A stretch of 64,000 bases of DNA from Anisodus tanguticus (taxonomy: Eukaryota > Streptophyta > Magnoliopsida > Solanales > Solanaceae). This document shows, one piece after another, positions 60,120 to 64,000 of the stretch. The stretch lies in NCBI GenBank assembly GCA_034509755.1, contig CM067552.1, positions 16,401,001 to 16,465,000 on the forward strand. The letters are read 5' to 3'. The translations under genes were made by a program, and so were the position numbers. Each line of letters starts with the position of its first letter. The stretch's first letter is position 1. Below the pieces are notes generated by a model that was not told the DNA's origin, searched no databases, and saw only the letters and a program-made list of their open reading frames with translations.

Positions 60120-63100
60120 TCCCTAACATAAAGAGGAGAAGATATGTGGGCTTGTTGTTTATCTTGCTGAATTTGAGGATTTTGCATTCTACACTAACTC
60201 ATGTGAACTTCTAGAGATTGGATTTAAAGGGAGCCCTTTTACATGGTGGAATGGAGGAGCTAGGAATGACTGCATTTTCAAGAGGTTAGATAGAATGTTG
60301 GGAAACAATTTTTTACAAGATTGGTTTGGACAAATGTAGGTGGAACATTTATTAAGAACAAGTTCAGACCATTCTCCTTTACTGTTAACTTGTGGTGATC
60401 AATCTATGCATGTGAGTAAACCATTTAGATTCCTCAAGTTTTGGACAGAACATGCAGCATTCTTGGAGGTGGTAAACCAAAACTGGCATACTGACTTTGA
60501 TGGAGATGATTTCATTTCCTTTAAATTGAAATTGAAGAATGTCAAGACTGCCTTATCATCATGGAGTAAGAACGCCTTTAGAGATATATTCAAACAAATT
60601 ACTATTAGAGAGAAGATTGTGAGAATTAAGGAGCAACTATTTAAAGTAGATCTTTCACCAATGAATAAAATGGTATTGCATAAGGCACATTCTGAGATGA
60701 AGAAGTATGTTCACTATGAGGAGGAATTTTGGAGATAAAAATCACATGTTACTAGTTTTGCTGAGGGTGATAGAAATACAAGGTTCTTCCATAACATTGT
60801 CAATGTAAGAAGGAAAATATTGTAGCTCAAAAGGATAAAAAATAATGAAGGCACATGGGTTAAGGAGTCAACATATTTGGCAGATGAGGCAATCAGTTTC
60901 TTTCAGCAACAATTTACTTAAGAAGGTGAACCAACTGATTTCTCTTTGCTGCAACATATACTACAAATGGTTAGTCAATAAGGCAATACAAAGCTCATAT
61001 GTTTGCCTACATTGGATGAAGTTAAGAAAGTAGTTTTTGAATTATTATGGGAAAGTTCTGGAGGTCCAGATGGAATTATTGGTGTGTTCAAACAGGTGTG
61101 TTGGGATATAGTGGGGGCTGATGTGTATAATGTGGTCATGGCATTATTTGAAGGCCATACTTTGCCCAAGGCTATTACACATACCAATCTTGTACTGATC
61201 CCAAAGAGGAATATTGTGGAGACTTTCTCTGATATGAGACCTATAAGTCTTAGTAACTTCATCAATAAAGTTATATCAAGAGTGGTGCATGATAAATTGG
61301 AGAATATTCTCCCTTAATTAATCTCAGCCAACCAATTTGTTTTTTTGAAAGGTAGGAATATTATAGAAAATATACTCTTGACACATGATACTGGTAGGAA
61401 TATTACATAATGTATACTCTTAACACAAGAGATTGTAACTAATATCAGACTTAGAGGAAAACCTGCAAATGTGGTGCTCAAGCTTGACATGGAAAAGTCT
61501 TATGATAGAGTATCTTGGATATTCTTAGCTAGAGTTTTGAGGAAAATGGAATTTGCTAAGACGTTTATAGACATGATTTGGAGATTAATAGCTAATAACT
61601 GGTATTCAGTGCTACTGAATGTCAATGCCTATGGTTTTTTTCACTTAACTAGGGGTGTAAAACAAGGAGACCCTCTATCACCAGCCTTGTTCATGTTATC
61701 TGCATAAGTATTATCTAGAATATTGAACTCTTTATTTGAGGAAAATGATTTTAGACACTATGGAATGCCAACTTGAATCACCTTGCTTATGCAGATGACA
61801 CTATTATTTTCTCATCTGTAGACTCTAAATCATTAGAGCTGGTTATGGGAGTTTTGCAGGATTATGAGAAAGTATCTAGCCAGAAGATTAACAAGGAAAA
61901 AAGTTCCTTCTACATGCACAACAATGTATCAACTAGTATAACTCAACAGGTGAAGGAGGCTACTGGATTCACAAGAGTAATTTTTCCATTTACTTATTTG
62001 GGATGCCCTATTACTCATGCAAGGAAGAGGAAATATGATTATAATGAATTGGTTAAGAAGGTGAAAAACAAACTGAAGCTTGGAAGGGAAGGTTATTATC
62101 TTTTGGAGGTAAAGTTGTCCTGGTCACAAGTATTCTTCAAAGTAGGCCAATACATCTTCTTTCAGCAATAAGGCCTCCAAAATGTGTCATTAATGAGTTA
62201 CATAAAATCTTTGCAAGATTCTTTTGGAGTAACAATGAAGAATGCAGAAGAATACATTGGTCAGCATGGTTAAAGTTGTGTTTACCAAAAGATGAAAGAG
62301 GCATAAAATTTAGATCATTGTTTGATGTATCTAAAGCTCTATGTGCTAAGTTATGGTGGAATTTTAGAACCACCAATACGCTCTGGGCTATTTTTATGTG
62401 GATCAAGTATTGCAAAAGACACTATCCTTAGACTGTGCAATGGAAGGAAGATTCACATGTTTGGAAAATGATATTGGAGGCCAGTGGCAATATAGAGCAA
62501 GAGGTAAGGTGGGAACCTAAGAGTGGTACTGCTAATGTATGGTGGGATAATTGGTCAAAACTTGGTACATTATATCACATAGTTCTTGAAGAGTTTGAGG
62601 TAGATGAAAGTTTATAAGATCTGCATGAACTAATGATAGATGGCAAATGGGATGTGAACAAGCTGTAGAAATTATTTTCTGGGGATATTGTGGAGAATAT
62701 CACACAGGAGTTGGAGGTTCATGAAGCATATGAAGAGTGAGATAGGCCATGGTGGATGATGACTTCATCTGGAAAATTCACAGTAGGAAGTGCATGGTAA
62801 CTACTGAGAAGGAAATATCATAAAACAGATGTTTTGAAGAATGTGTGGATAAAAGGCTTACAATTTAAAATCTCTTTCTTCTTTTGGAGATTGTGGAAGT
62901 TTAAACTGCCTATAGGAGAGGTCTTAAGAAGTATAGGAATAGATGTTGAGGATAGATGCTATTGTTGTATTGTGAGACAATATGAAATAGTAGATCACTT
63001 ATTTGTCACGGGACCAATAACAGTAAGGATGTGGAGATATTTTAATGGTGATGTAGGTATAACTACTCTATTGTTGTAGATGAAACAAGCAGTGTAGGTT

Positions 63101-63780
63101 TGGTGAATACTACATGCCCTCATAATTTCAATCATGTCTTCAAAACTTTTCCTTTAATTATCATATGTCAGTTATGGAAATAGAGGAATACAATGCTATA
63201 TGGAGGGAAGATGTCTATTAACAAGGTGATATATGAGATTAATTTGAATATGTATTTGTTGTTCAGAGTAAGGTTCCCATTCTAACCTTCCATTCCAAGA
63301 TGTTTGCCTTAGATAATGCAATTATTTGAAGCATACACACCAAAGTTGATGAGCAGAATTATAAAATGAGAGTTTTCTATGGAAGGGTGGTACAAATGCA
63401 ACTTTGATAGAGCATCATGAGGGAATCCAGGACCTAGATCAGTGGCATATTGTATTAGAAATACATAAGGAAATTTACAATATGCAGCTGCAAGGAGAAT
63501 TTCAGATGTGACTAATTTGGTGGCAGAAGCAACATCATTGAGGGAAGGGATATAATTCTGTGTTAGTCACACATTGTTTCCTGTGATACTGGAAACTGAT
63601 TCCTTAACTTTGAGGAAGATTTTAACAGGACAATGGGAAGTTCCTTGGTGTATAGCATGATCATTTAGGACATCAAAAGGTTGAGGAGAAATAAGGAAGT
63701 AAGGGTGGAACATATACTGAGAGAAGGGAATGGACTGACAGATTTTTTAGCTAACCATGTTTTTTATTTTACAGGTACTC
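60120..63780 (+). pseudogene. LINE ORF2 (endonuclease/RT/RNase H), broken
   Basis: Readable pieces: FKGSPFTWWNGG (60225), SSDHSPLL (60365), FRFLKFWTEH, FFHNIVNVRRK (60785), SSGGPDGI (61050), VLIPKR and MRPISLSNF (61190-61260), RGKPANVVLKLDMEKSYDRV (61455-61510), GVKQGDPLSPALFML (61650-61700), catalytic YADDTIIF (61787), FPFTYLGCPI (61985), a weak LWRYF/C-H zinc segment (62870-63040) and RNase H (WYKCNFD near 63390, LVAEATSLREGI near 63520, LETDSLTLRKIL near 63590). At least eight stops and several frameshifts. ORF2 normally nicks DNA and copies the element RNA at the nick; inactive here. Confidence 0.9.
61351..61434 (+). repeat. In-frame 42-bp tandem duplication in the LINE RT
   Basis: ggtaggaatattatagaaaa (61351) recurs as ggtaggaatattacataatg (61393) with period 42. 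The unit covers the GRNIIENILLT motif of reverse transcriptase, which normally occurs once. Confidence 0.85.
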
Positions 63781-63830
63781 AGCAGTTCCATAATTTCATA
63801 TCACTTACTAGCAAAGCTTGATAGCTTTTG

Positions 63831-64000
63831 AATACAAAAAAAGCACACACACCATACATGAGAATTAGAAATGTAAATGACCATCATATTCCTAGAGATT
63901 AATTTCAGCAAAAGGAGAATGCAGTAACTCAACACTGCATCAATATATCCATATACATAAACTGAATGAAAATGAATGTATTATTGGATAGGCTACAATG
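63831..64000. other. 3' flank of the LINE, no gene
   Basis: A-rich sequence with no recognised feature up to the window end. Confidence 0.4.

Larger units (their letters stand above)
60120..63830 (+). mobile_element. LINE (L1-type), 5' truncated and decayed
   Basis: Plus-strand order: the tail of an AP endonuclease (LEIGFKGSPFTWWNGGARN, then SSDHSPLLLTC, the catalytic SDH), a linker, reverse transcriptase, a zinc-binding-like segment and an RNase H domain. The first part of the endonuclease and all of ORF1 are missing, as expected from incomplete target-primed reverse transcription. No target duplication or clear poly(A) end was located; the 3' end near 63830 (aatacaaaaaaagc) is approximate. 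Confidence 0.9.

Overview
The window is nuclear DNA from a flowering plant, most likely a member of the Solanaceae. It holds one intact host gene with GT/AG introns. Everything else is plant transposable elements: Ty3/gypsy and Ty1/copia LTR retrotransposons, TRIMs, a LARD-like non-autonomous LTR element, hAT, PIF/Harbinger-like and Stowaway-like DNA elements, and an L1-type LINE. The family assignment is inferred from the style of the repeats and was not tested by a search.

Layout. 1-2646: featureless DNA, then a long gypsy-type LTR (576-2646). 2668-17417: a minus-strand LTR element with decayed gag remnants. Its second LTR is split by a complete but dead gypsy element (10773-16358, 5-bp target duplication aatag) and then breaks into an inverted LTR fragment. 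17418-20976: a copia gag/LTR remnant split by a 2.5-kb solo LTR (18337-20821, duplication atgtt). 21544-25710: the only convincing host gene, a six-exon minus-strand lysine/histidine transporter of LHT1 type (442 aa). Its introns carry two complete TRIM retrotransposons and several Stowaway-like MITEs. 26841-33714: a three-level nest in which a hAT-type MITE sits in a copia retrotransposon that sits in a PIF/Harbinger-like MITE. All three levels keep their target-site duplications (atcacacc, ttgct, taa). 33720-35841: copia and LTR debris. 35842-43923: a complete LARD-like element with 2.3-kb LTRs, a 3.5-kb nearly non-coding interior, a tRNA-iMet primer site, a polypurine tract and the duplication catca. 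43924-47400: broken gypsy pieces in opposite orientations, with a short insert that looks plastid-derived (the 5' half of trnN-GUU). 47660-49357: a solo LTR related to the gypsy element at 10773. 49790-58057: a long AT-rich LTR-like tract split by a decayed hAT element of about 3.6 kb (53950-57505, duplication gtattaac). 58060-59305: the 3' half of another LTR, holding a Stowaway-like MITE. 60120-63830: a 5'-truncated LINE with endonuclease tail, reverse transcriptase and RNase H remnants.

At least two generations of insertion can be ordered wherever one element interrupts another. Only the LHT1-like gene looks functional. Every transposon ORF carries stops, frameshifts or lost catalytic residues. 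I found no CRISPR array, rRNA or functional tRNA, and no previously undescribed protein system that I can support. The most unusual things here are structural: the LARD-like family with its shared gag-like leader, the gypsy element whose reading frame runs into its own LTR, the ordered nests, and the TRIM pair inside a working transporter gene.
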